From DALYDP01 sp964541635 (GTDB lineage: Bacteria > Patescibacteriota > Gracilibacteria > Peribacterales > Peribacteraceae): 28,005 nt of DNA. Positions within the stretch are counted from its first letter, which is position 1. Each line of letters starts with the position of its first letter. Position numbers and translations under genes: made by a program. The notes below the pieces were generated by a model. It made no database searches and was not told the DNA's origin. It was given only the letters and a program-made list of their open reading frames with translations. This document shows positions 1-7,418 of this stretch, piece after piece. The stretch is taken from NCBI GenBank assembly GCA_964541635.1, contig CAZIQM010000009.1:1-28005 (forward strand). Reading direction: 5' to 3'.

Positions 1-391
<391 letters not shown>

Positions 392-431
392 TTTTCACAT
401 CTGTTTCTGTACTGTTTATGCGTCACAGGCG

Positions 432-490
432 GGCGGAACATGCCCATCCCCTGCATAAGCCTTTGCTTATGCTGGAAGTGGAGTTCCGCC
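432..490 (+). other. Hairpin in the 23S-5S spacer
   Basis: The roughly 130-nt spacer between 23S and 5S contains a nested inverted repeat. The outer arms are GGCGGAAC (432-439) and GTTCCGCC (483-490). The inner arms are GCATAAGC (453-460) and GCTTATGC (465-472) around a 4-nt loop. No tRNA is present in the spacer. The likely role is a pre-rRNA processing structure; that role is inferred, while the pairing itself is directly visible. Confidence 0.6.
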
Positions 491-520
491 ACGCTTTTCA
501 TTCACACATGTCGATACTTT

Positions 521-640
521 TGTCCTGGTGTCTCGAGCGAAGGGGTCACACCTGATCCCATACCGAACTCAGCAGTTAAGCCCTTCAGCGCCGATGGTAG
601 TGGTCCGTACGGTCCGCGAGAGTAGGCCGATGCCAGGACA
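521..640 (+). rRNA. rrf: 5S ribosomal RNA
   Basis: This is a complete 5S rRNA of about 120 nt. The terminal helix is explicit: TGTCCTGG at 521-528 pairs perfectly with CCAGGACA at 633-640. The conserved internal block cccataccgaactcag and the following agttaagccc stretch lie around 558-582. It is co-oriented with the 23S gene about 130 nt upstream and is followed 20 nt later by a strong intrinsic terminator, so it ends the rRNA operon. Confidence 0.97.
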
Positions 641-660
641 AAGCGATCGACTTCGCAGTC

Positions 661-680
661 AGCCCCGACGGGGCTTTTTT
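661..680 (+). terminator. rRNA operon terminator
   Basis: An intrinsic terminator: AGCCCC (661-666), loop gac, GGGGCT (670-675), then a run of six T ending at 680. It lies 20 nt after the 5S gene and closes the rRNA operon. Confidence 0.9.
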
Positions 681-718
681 GGGTACCCGTCGCCATCCAT
701 CCGTGACGTGGGTTCGCA

Positions 719-742
719 GGATGTCAGGTTTATCTGGCATCC
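719..742. promoter_or_regulatory. Inverted repeat upstream of the small-gene promoter
   Basis: GGATGTCAG (719-727) faces CTGGCATCC (734-742) across a 6-nt loop; all positions pair if one G-T wobble is allowed. There is no T-run directly after it, so it is not a typical terminator. It ends 7 nt before a perfect TTGACA box and could be an operator, but that is only inferred from position. Confidence 0.35.
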
Positions 743-749
743 CGGACCG

Positions 750-778
750 TTGACATTATTTTGGGCGAGGAGAACGAT
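750..778 (+). promoter_or_regulatory. Promoter for the 80-aa gene
   Basis: A perfect -35 box TTGACA (750-755) is followed after exactly 17 nt by AACGAT (773-778), a weak -10. The ATG at 786 comes 7 nt after that -10, which would place the transcription start at or next to the start codon. The match of this spacing with other genes in the window raises confidence despite the weak -10. Confidence 0.5.
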
Positions 779-785
779 CGATCCT

Positions 786-1028
786 ATGTCACCCACCACA
801 TTATCCGGCGCCAACGGTGCCGAAGGATCGGCTCCAGAGCTGATCGATACCTCGACGGAACTCCTGTTCCACGTATCGCCCGATGCCATCCTCGCGGAGG
901 CACGCAGCGGGGACGTGAGGGCCGCGGTTTCCCGTCTCCTGGCCCGGCAAGGCCTGACGGCCACGTCCCTCGCGATCGATGACACCGTCGATCGTCTCGC
1001 CGGTAAGGTGGAGGCCATTCCCGAGTAA
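786..1028 (+). CDS. Small protein of unknown function (80 aa)
   Basis: I do not recognise a family. The open frame extends upstream through the 5S gene and its terminator, but the ATG at 786 is chosen because it is the first start beyond the terminator and sits correctly behind a TTGACA promoter. The N-terminal 20 residues are Ser/Thr/Gly/Ala-rich and probably disordered. Residues from about 25 onward (ending in ...DRLAGKVEAIPE) look helical and acidic, with SPDAILAEARSGDVRAAVSR as the clearest amphipathic stretch. There are no cysteines, signal peptide or membrane segment, so it is probably cytoplasmic. An intrinsic terminator follows 14 nt after the stop, so it appears to be monocistronic. 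Confidence 0.65.
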   Translation: MSPTTLSGANGAEGSAPELIDTSTELLFHVSPDAILAEARSGDVRAAVSRLLARQGLTATSLAIDDTVDRLAGKVEAIPE

Positions 1029-1042
1029 CGAGAGGCAATCGA

Positions 1043-1064
1043 AGCCCGCGCGTGCGGGCTTTTT
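1043..1064 (+). terminator. Terminator after the 80-aa gene
   Basis: AGCCCGC (1043-1049), loop gcgt, GCGGGCT (1054-1060), followed by T residues through about 1064. It is a perfect 7-bp stem lying 14 nt after the stop codon at 1026-1028. The next gene's -10 box starts 13 nt later. Confidence 0.85.
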
Positions 1065-1077
1065 CGCGTGCCCGCGC

Positions 1078-1083
1078 TACACT
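1078..1083 (+). promoter_or_regulatory. -10 box for the pseudouridine synthase gene
   Basis: TACACT at 1078-1083, six nucleotides before the GTG at 1090. There is no Shine-Dalgarno sequence between box and start, so the mRNA would begin at or next to the start codon. No good -35 is visible. Confidence 0.45.
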
Positions 1084-1089
1084 GTGCCC

Positions 1090-1872
1090 GTGCAAGAACG
1101 CCTCCAAAAAATCCTGTCGGCCCGTGGCATCGCCAGCCGGCGCAAGGCGGAGGAGTACATCCTCGCGGGCCTCGTGACGGTGAACGGCAAGAAGGCCATT
1201 CTTGGCCAAAAAGCGGATCCCGAAGTCGATACCATCGAAGTCGACGGCAAGGTGATGTCGGATCGCGCGGAGATGCTCTATTACGTCATGTACAAGCCCG
1301 TGGGCATCGAGACCAGTAACGTGCCCCATGACGTGCCGAAAACCCCTTCTGAGGCCGTGAAAGGCCATCGTGGTGGCAAGCCCTCGCGACGTCCGCCCGT
1401 GCAGACGGCGCCGAACGTCCGCGATCTTCTGCCGCCGAATTTACAGGGAAAACTCTACCCCGTCGGACGCCTCGATAAAGACAGCGAAGGCCTCCTTATC
1501 CTCACGAACGACGGTCCTCTCGCGTATCGCCTCACGCACCCCAAATTCGATCATGAAAAAGAGTACGAGGTGCAGACGAAAGACGCGATCCACGACAGCT
1601 CGCTCGCGAAGATCCGCGGCGGCCTCATGATCGACGGGTCCAAGACGAAGCCGGCCACGATCGAGCGCACGGCGGCGAACGCGTTCCGGATTTCGATCAC
1701 CGAGGGGCGCAACCGCCAGATCCGCCGCATGTGCTCGAAAGTGGGATCCGAGGTCGTGAAGCTCAAGCGCATCCGCATCACCACGCTGACCGATTCCTCA
1801 CTGAAGCCCGGGAAACTGCGCCCTTTGACCACCAATGAGAAGGTTGCGTTGCTCAAATCGATAGGCTTATAG
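1090..1872 (+). CDS. RsuA/RluB/RluE/RluF-family rRNA pseudouridine synthase
   Basis: Isomerises a uridine in rRNA to pseudouridine; the target nucleotide cannot be told from sequence. The 260-residue product has an N-terminal S4 RNA-binding domain (about residues 1-55, beginning QERLQKILSARGIASRRKAE). The catalytic domain contains the signature GRLDKDSEGLLILTNDG; the catalytic Asp of the RLD motif is residue 129. The family C-terminal motif EGRNRQIRRM follows. The DKDSEGLL form is nearer to RluE/RluF than to RluB. The GTG at 1090 is chosen because the S4 domain starts immediately there and a -10 box lies 6 nt upstream; an in-frame GTG at 1084 is the alternative, and the longer open frame back to 979 overlaps a terminator. 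A basic, Pro-rich insertion (about residues 76-108) between the MYKPVG motif and the catalytic loop is unusual. The next gene starts 8 nt after the stop. Confidence 0.93.
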   Translation: MQERLQKILSARGIASRRKAEEYILAGLVTVNGKKAILGQKADPEVDTIEVDGKVMSDRAEMLYYVMYKPVGIETSNVPHDVPKTPSEAVKGHRGGKPSRRPPVQTAPNVRDLLPPNLQGKLYPVGRLDKDSEGLLILTNDGPLAYRLTHPKFDHEKEYEVQTKDAIHDSSLAKIRGGLMIDGSKTKPATIERTAANAFRISITEGRNRQIRRMCSKVGSEVVKLKRIRITTLTDSSLKPGKLRPLTTNEKVALLKSIGL

Positions 1873-1873
1873 T
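1868..1873 (+). promoter_or_regulatory. -10 box for the 124-aa gene
   Basis: TATAGT (1868-1873) overlaps the last codons of the pseudouridine synthase gene and ends exactly 7 nt before the ATG at 1881. No Shine-Dalgarno sequence is present, so the transcript would be leaderless. Co-transcription with the upstream gene is also possible. Confidence 0.5.
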
Positions 1874-1880
1874 TTCTGCA

Positions 1881-2255
1881 ATGCACGAAACGACTCTCGA
1901 TGATCGCCTGGCTCGTCTCGATGGCGGGGACGTCTCCTATGCCAACATGGACGCTGCGCTTGCCGTCGTGCAAGGCAACGACGCTGAGTTCGCACGCGTG
2001 CATGCGTCGATCCGTCATGCGCTTACCCTCCGCGTCGCGGCCATTGAACGATTGATGGTCGAAAACGCTTCCGAAGGCCCCGACTACCTCCGGTTCATGC
2101 AGCGCCACCGTGACCGTTTCGCAGCCGCGGAAGGAGCGGCGGGCCTCGGCTTGGACGCCACCCTCGTCGATGGCAACGGGGCCGGAATAGTCATTCCGGG
2201 CTCTTTCGATCGCAACACGCAGACCCTGCGCGACTCGTACCTCGGCGAGGCCTAA
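1881..2255 (+). CDS. Protein of unknown function (124 aa)
   Basis: I do not recognise this protein. The ATG at 1881 is 8 nt after the preceding stop and 7 nt after a TATAGT box. Residues 1-80 look largely alpha-helical and charged (for example HASIRHALTLRVAAIERLM). The C-terminal third is Gly-rich and includes GLDATLVDGNGAGIVIPGSF. There are no cysteines, signal peptide or membrane helix, so a cytoplasmic location is likely. It may be co-transcribed with the pseudouridine synthase and ends just before an intrinsic terminator. The plus-strand frame is preferred to the antisense frame because of its start context and the downstream terminator. Confidence 0.75.
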   Translation: MHETTLDDRLARLDGGDVSYANMDAALAVVQGNDAEFARVHASIRHALTLRVAAIERLMVENASEGPDYLRFMQRHRDRFAAAEGAAGLGLDATLVDGNGAGIVIPGSFDRNTQTLRDSYLGEA

Positions 2256-2280
2256 AGCGCCTCCCCGAAGGGGCTTTTTT
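2256..2280 (+). terminator. Terminator after the 124-aa gene
   Basis: A GC-rich hairpin (CCCC at 2263-2266, loop gaa, GGGG at 2270-2273, with partial extension by the AGC/GCT ends) followed by six T through 2280. The stem is short and imperfect, but position and T-run are typical. The TATACT box of the next gene begins only 5 nt after the T-run. Confidence 0.75.
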
Positions 2281-2284
2281 GCGC

Positions 2285-2290
2285 TATACT
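2285..2290 (+). promoter_or_regulatory. -10 box for the beta-CASP gene
   Basis: TATACT at 2285-2290 lies directly behind the preceding terminator and 14 nt before the ATG at 2305, implying a very short leader. An aagga sequence (2291-2295) resembles a ribosome binding site, but it would lie upstream of the expected transcription start if this box is used. Confidence 0.5.
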
Positions 2291-2304
2291 AAGGATACAC
2301 ACAC

Positions 2305-3705
2305 ATGCAGATCATCCCCCATGGAGCGGCGCTCGAAGTGACGGGTTCCTGTCACGAAGTGCGCATCGCCGGCAAACGCATCCTCCTCGATTGCGGGCTC
2401 TTCCAAGGCCACCGCAAAGAGACCGCTGAGAAGAACGCGACGTTCGCGTTCGATCCGTCGAAGGACATCGACGCGATGATCCTCAGCCACGCGCACATGG
2501 ACCACGTCGGCCGCGTGCCGGTGCTGTGGAAGAGGGGATACCGCGGGCCCATCCACTGCACGTACGCCACGCGCGATTTGGCCGAGGTCATGCTCGCCGA
2601 CGGCGGCTACATCCAGGAGAAGGACGAGGAGTTTTTCTGCAAGTACCTCAATAAATCGATGATCCAGTGCGACGGCCCGCTCTACACCCAGCGCGACGCC
2701 GCCGCCTGCATGGACCTGTTCCAGGGCAAGAACTACAACGAGTGGTTCGAGGTGTGCCAGGGCATCCGCGCGAAGTTCATCGAAGCCGGCCACGTCCTCG
2801 GCGCCGCGATGATCGTCATCGAAGCGGAGGAGAACGGGAAGACGCGCCGCCTCGGGTTCACCGGCGACCTCGGCCGCTCGACGCTTCCCATCATCCGCGA
2901 TCCCGCCGCGATGCCCCCGGTCGAGGTGCTCATCTGCGAATCCACCTACGGCGACCGCCTGCACGGCGACATCACGAAATCGAAGGATAAACTGCGCGAC
3001 GTCATCGTCAAAACGGCGCAACGGGGAGGCAAAATCCTCATCCCGGCCTTTTCGCTCGAGCGCACGCAGCAGCTGGTCTACGACATGCACTTGCTGTGGG
3101 ACGCGAAGGAGATCCCGGCCGTGCCGATCATCATCGATTCGCCGTTGGCCTCGAAGGTCACCGAGGTGTTCCAGAAGCATCCGGAGTGTTTCGACGCGGA
3201 GATGTTCCGCGACTTCCTCGCCCGCGCGCACAATCCGTTCCATTTCTCGCTCGTGCGCTACACGGAGTCGGCCGAAGAGAGCAAAAACCTCAACGGCAGC
3301 CCCGGACCGATGGTCATCATGGCGGGGTCGGGCATGTGCGAGGCGGGGCGCATCCGCCACCACCTGAAGAACGAACTCCACGATGCCCGCAACACGGTGC
3401 TCGCGGTCGGGTTCATGGCGAAGGACACGCTCGGGTCCAAGATCGTCGATCCCGCGATCCGCGAGGTGAAGATCTTCGACGAACTCGTGCCCAAAAAGGC
3501 CGAAGTGGTCTATATCGACGCGTATTCCGGCCACGCCGATAAAAATGATTTGGACGCGTTCGTCGCGTCGCTCTCCGACGTTTCGACGCTCGTGTTGGTC
3601 CACGGCGAGACGACGCAGATGATGCCCTTCGCGGAACGCGCGAGGAAAACGTTGCCCGGCGCGCGCGTGCTCATGCCCGCGCGGCACGAAGCTGTCGACT
3701 GCTAA
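2305..3705 (+). CDS. Beta-CASP metallo-beta-lactamase RNase (YSH1/CPSF73-like)
   Basis: A predicted zinc-dependent ribonuclease of the MBL/beta-CASP group, related to mRNA 3'-end processing exonucleases. The 466 residues are full length for the family. Visible motifs in order are LLDCGLFQG (motif 1, about residue 28), HAHMDH (residues 62-67, metal ligands), EAGHVLGA (His163), GFTGDLGR (Asp188), the beta-CASP block ILIPAFSLERTQQLV, SGMCEAGRIRHH (His352/353) and the C-terminal SGHAD (His410). All expected metal ligands are present, so the enzyme is probably active. It has no signal peptide and should be cytoplasmic. Its own promoter and the preceding terminator suggest independent transcription. 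The exact RNA substrate (exo- or endonuclease) cannot be read from sequence. Confidence 0.95.
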   Translation: MQIIPHGAALEVTGSCHEVRIAGKRILLDCGLFQGHRKETAEKNATFAFDPSKDIDAMILSHAHMDHVGRVPVLWKRGYRGPIHCTYATRDLAEVMLADGGYIQEKDEEFFCKYLNKSMIQCDGPLYTQRDAAACMDLFQGKNYNEWFEVCQGIRAKFIEAGHVLGAAMIVIEAEENGKTRRLGFTGDLGRSTLPIIRDPAAMPPVEVLICESTYGDRLHGDITKSKDKLRDVIVKTAQRGGKILIPAFSLERTQQLVYDMHLLWDAKEIPAVPIIIDSPLASKVTEVFQKHPECFDAEMFRDFLARAHNPFHFSLVRYTESAEESKNLNGSPGPMVIMAGSGMCEAGRIRHHLKNELHDARNTVLAVGFMAKDTLGSKIVDPAIREVKIFDELVPKKAEVVYIDAYSGHADKNDLDAFVASLSDVSTLVLVHGETTQMMPFAERARKTLPGARVLMPARHEAVDC

Positions 3706-3766
3706 GAGGTCAAACTTTCGCGTCACCCGCAAGCGAACCGCGCATGCGCCCGGAAAACGGCTGCTG

Positions 3767-3772
3767 TAAGCT
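3767..3772 (+). promoter_or_regulatory. Possible -10 box for giant protein 1
   Basis: TAAGCT (3767-3772) fits the TAnnnT pattern seen before other genes here and lies 11 nt before the ATG at 3784. No Shine-Dalgarno sequence is seen. The 78-nt gap to the beta-CASP gene contains no convincing terminator. Confidence 0.35.
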
Positions 3773-3783
3773 TTGCGACCAGC

Positions 3784-6700
3784 ATGGCCGTGCGAGTCAC
3801 CGCCGGACGAATCACGATCGCCGCCCTCCTGGCGGCGGGGCTTGGTCTGGTCTCGTATACGATGCCCGAAGCTGGCACGGTGCGCCCGACTCAGACGGCC
3901 AGCCTGACTTGTCAGACGGGCGTGTATTCGCAAACGGCCAGCGTGAACGTATTCGGTTCGCAACCGACGGACTTTGTGCTGTTGCCGGCTGGCGCTTACA
4001 TCACGAACGTCACCCCGTCGATGGGGTCGTGGTGCCCGCGCGATTGCTCGAAGTGCAACGGCAGCGCCGGCGGGAAATGCGCCGACGAAGGGGAGCAGGC
4101 GGCGTGTGATGCCGGGACGAACGTGGATGTGGCATCCGGCATCAAGTGTGCCCAAGCGTTCATCCCGTGCTACGAGTCCTACGCGTATTTCTACGATGCT
4201 TCGGGGCATCAGATCGGCGTGCCTCGAGCCATGTCATTGCAAACAGGAGCGGTATCGGACCCCGGGGTCGTGAAGATCGGTTTCGCCGTCCGCGATAACC
4301 CATACAACGACAACTCCGGCATATGTTCTGCGTACGTACAGTACATCATTCCGGGCAGTACGACCTGCACGAGCTCTTCCAGTTCCAGCGCCGGCGGCAC
4401 CGACGGCGGCACAACCGGCGGCAGCTCCTTGCCGACNNNNNNNNNNNNNNNNNNNNNNNNNNNNNNNNNNNNNNNNNNNNNNNNNNNNNNNNNNNNNNNN
4501 NNNNNNNNNNNNNNNNNNNNNNNNNNNNNNNNNNNNTTCCAGCGCCGGCGGCACCGACGGCGGCACAACCGGCGGCAGCTCCTTGCCGACCACGTCGTCG
4601 CACCCCTCGTCGACTTCCTCTTATAGCGACTCGTCGGATTCCTCCGATTCCTCGTCCTCCGCGCGTTGCGGCGACGGGATTCCGGAGACGTATTCCCCCG
4701 GTCCCGACGGCATCACCGGCAACGCGGACGACATGGAGCAGTGCGATGACGGCAACGACGACGATTACGACGAGTGCAAGAACGATTGCACCGTGCCCGC
4801 CACGTGCGGCGACGGCATCACCCAGCCCGCCGGTCCGGACGGCTTCCTGACGCCCGAGGCGGACAGGTACGGCGAGGCGTACGCGGCCAGCGACGATGAA
4901 GAATGCGACGCCGGGCCCGCGAACGGAAATGTCGATTATCAGAACGGCGGGTGCAAAGCGAACTGCAAGTTGCCGGAATGTTCGAACGGGCGACCGGAGA
5001 AGGGCCTCCTGCACGGCGGTACCGAATGGATCGAGGATGCCGTGGCGGATGCAGCCGACGGCGGTTGCCATGAAAAAACCGTCAACGGTCAGGTCGTCCT
5101 GTGCGATTTGAATGCGCCCTACATGAAAGGCAAGGAAAGCGAGAGTAACCCGTGCCAATTGGCGGGGCCGGGAGACGGATCGAAATCCGTCGGCGAAACG
5201 TGCAGCACGGGCGGTGAATGCGCGGGGAATAGCAACGGATCCGTTCTCTGCATCAACACCTATGGCTCCCAAGGAACCTGCACGCAGGTCATGTCGAGCG
5301 ATAGCCAGGGTGCGAATCTTCTCGCGCAGGGCGTGGGAGGAGCGCCCGCAGGTCAATTTCCCCAGTGCCCGCCGATACCCGGATGCAACATGATGGTCGG
5401 TGATCCCGTCGGGTGCGCGCCGTTCGGCGGTCTCGACAAAGACACCTGCGCGTCCCAAGTCGTGCGCAGGCAATGTCTGCAGGCGACCGCCCAACAGCAA
5501 TGCGTCAACGGCGTGGTCGTCCCGGTTCCGCTCAATGCCATATGGTCGTGCAGCAACGGCGCTGCTCCGAACCAGCAGTGGATGTGCGGTCCGGCCGGAC
5601 AGTGGTTCTGTAAGTGCCCGAACGGTCCCATGCCGCCGCTGTGGCAGGAAAACCTGCAGCCGTGTCCGCCTCCCCCGGCCGTGTGTGGCGACAAGCACGT
5701 CGATCCCGGCGAGGATTGCGACGACGGCAACCAGGTCGATGACGATGCGTGCAGCAACGCTTGCAAGTTCAACGGCGGCGCGTGCCGCGGCAACGAATGC
5801 GACAACCCCGCCGCGATCGCCGCCTGCAAAGCGGACGGCGGCAAGGTGTGCAAGCCCGATAACCAGCTGCCGTGCATCAAGTGCGTGCCGCCGGTCGTTG
5901 GTCTGTGCAGTTCGCAAGAACCGAGTTTGCCCAACGAATGCGAAAACGGCGGCAATGCTTTCTGCAAAGCGACCGGGGAGGAGTGCAGCCTGACCGACAA
6001 GGTACCGTGCATCGCGTGCATCCCGCCCAACCAGTGCGGCAACGGACGCATCGATCTCGAGCAACCCACGGAGGTCGACCAGGGCTGCAGCGTGACCGGC
6101 ACGTCCAACCAGTTGTGCATGCCCGAGGGCTTGGTCCCCGATGACTTCGGCATGTTCCAGCCGAGTGACCAGTGCTACCAAGGCGCCCACTGCCAAAACT
6201 CGAACGGTAGTTGCAGCTGGGAGATGACGCCCGAATTGCAGCAATGCCTGCAGGAAAACGGCGGCGGCTTGCCCCAGGGATGTTTCTGCCAGGGAGATGT
6301 GCTGAATGCCGATTGTCCCGTGCGTTTCTCGCGGAACCCCTGCGAAGGCGGCGGGCCGCTCGGCCGGGCCGAACCCACGCGTTTGGCGGCGCAGATCGTC
6401 GTCGATCCTCCCGTCGTGTGTCCCACGGACATCAAGAAGTGTTGCGGTGACGATGGCAGGATCTTCTGGGTCGACCGCGATCCGGTGACGTGCCAGTTCC
6501 CCCAGTGCTCCAACGACTTCACGAAGTGCGGCGCGGACTTGACCCAGTGCGTCCAGGCGGGCTGCAACGGTTCGCAATGCGTACCGCTCGGCGAGGTCAC
6601 CCAGTCTCCGTGGTGCGGCGTCGATCCGAAGGCGGCGTGCTACGCCATGGGAACCTGCGGCAAGAAGCCGGGCGGCGGATGCGGATGGCTGCCGAACGCG

Positions 6701-7417
6701 GCGTTCGACGAATGCATGAACGACAACACCGCGGGCACGTGCCCGACAGACGCATCGTGCGTCACGCGCGCCGCGTGCGATGATTCGGGCGGCAGCGCGG
6801 GCGGCGTGTGCGGCGCGGATGACACGAACGTTTGTTGCTCGGGCGGCGACAACCAGCCCGACGGGCCCGTGGAACAATGCGACGACGGTAACCAGATCGA
6901 CGGCGACGCCTGCGGCAACGACTGCGAAATCAACTGCACGAAAAACTCGGACTGTCCGGAAGGAGCGTGCGTCAACGGCCAGTGCGTGGACCAGTGCGTG
7001 GAGCCGGATCCCGGCGACGGGGGAGCGAACGCGGGAGGCGACGCCGGCAATCCCCCCGCGCAGGGATGCGATGCGGCGTTCCCGCTTTGCCAGGAGAACG
7101 ATCCGATCGTCGGTATCGATAACCAACCGTGCCCGGCATTCCACCACGTCGAAATGGCTTCGGGCGGTTCCTGCGGTACCACGGGAACGGGCAAGTGCTA
7201 CCGTTGCATCCCGGACATTTGCGCGGCCGTGCCGATCGACTGCGTCAGCTTCTGCTCCGCGACCCTTTGCACGACGGGTTGCTGCGGCAAGGATCCCGCG
7301 ACGGGCCAGTGTGGCTGCAACGCCATGCCGAGCCCCCAGGGGTCGCTCCCGACGAACGATTTCCTCTCGCGCTTGATGGCGCAGCAGGTCCCGGGCAGTT
7401 TCAGGCTCCTCCCGTAA
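3784..7417 (+). CDS. Giant exported Cys-rich DUF4215-repeat protein 1 (gap inside)
   Basis: A predicted surface or secreted protein; its function is unknown. As given, a 100-N gap splits it into 3784-4626 and 4583-7417. Collapsing the 54-bp duplicate flanking the Ns removes 154 nt and gives one open frame of 3480 nt (1159 aa). Residues 9-26 are one hydrophobic segment after a basic start (signal peptide or anchor). Residues of about 35-195 form a domain with scattered Cys. A Ser/Thr/Gly linker follows, then Cys-rich repeats from about residue 244, including CGDKHVDPGEDCDDGN and a VEQCDDGNQIDGDACGNDC unit, mixed with other Cys-rich stretches. The C-terminus (ending SFRLLP) has no membrane helix or sorting signal. 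The next gene starts 1 nt after the stop, so the two should be co-expressed. DUF4215-type repeats are known from large extracellular proteins and are probably disulfide-stabilised. Confidence 0.88.
4383..4590. repeat. 54-bp duplicate flanking an assembly gap
   Basis: The 54 bases at 4383-4436 are repeated identically at 4537-4590, with 100 N between them (4437-4536). This is the pattern of two contigs that overlap by k-1 bases (k = 55) but were not merged; 100 N is a placeholder size. It falls in the Ser/Gly linker of giant protein 1. Removing one copy and the Ns keeps the reading frame. Confidence 0.85.
4437..4536. other. Assembly gap (100 N), probably zero real length
   Basis: One hundred unknown bases. 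Because both sides carry the same 54 bp, the real distance between contigs is probably negative (an overlap). Extra tandem copies of the Ser/Gly linker cannot be excluded. Confidence 0.9.
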
Positions 7418-7418
7418 C

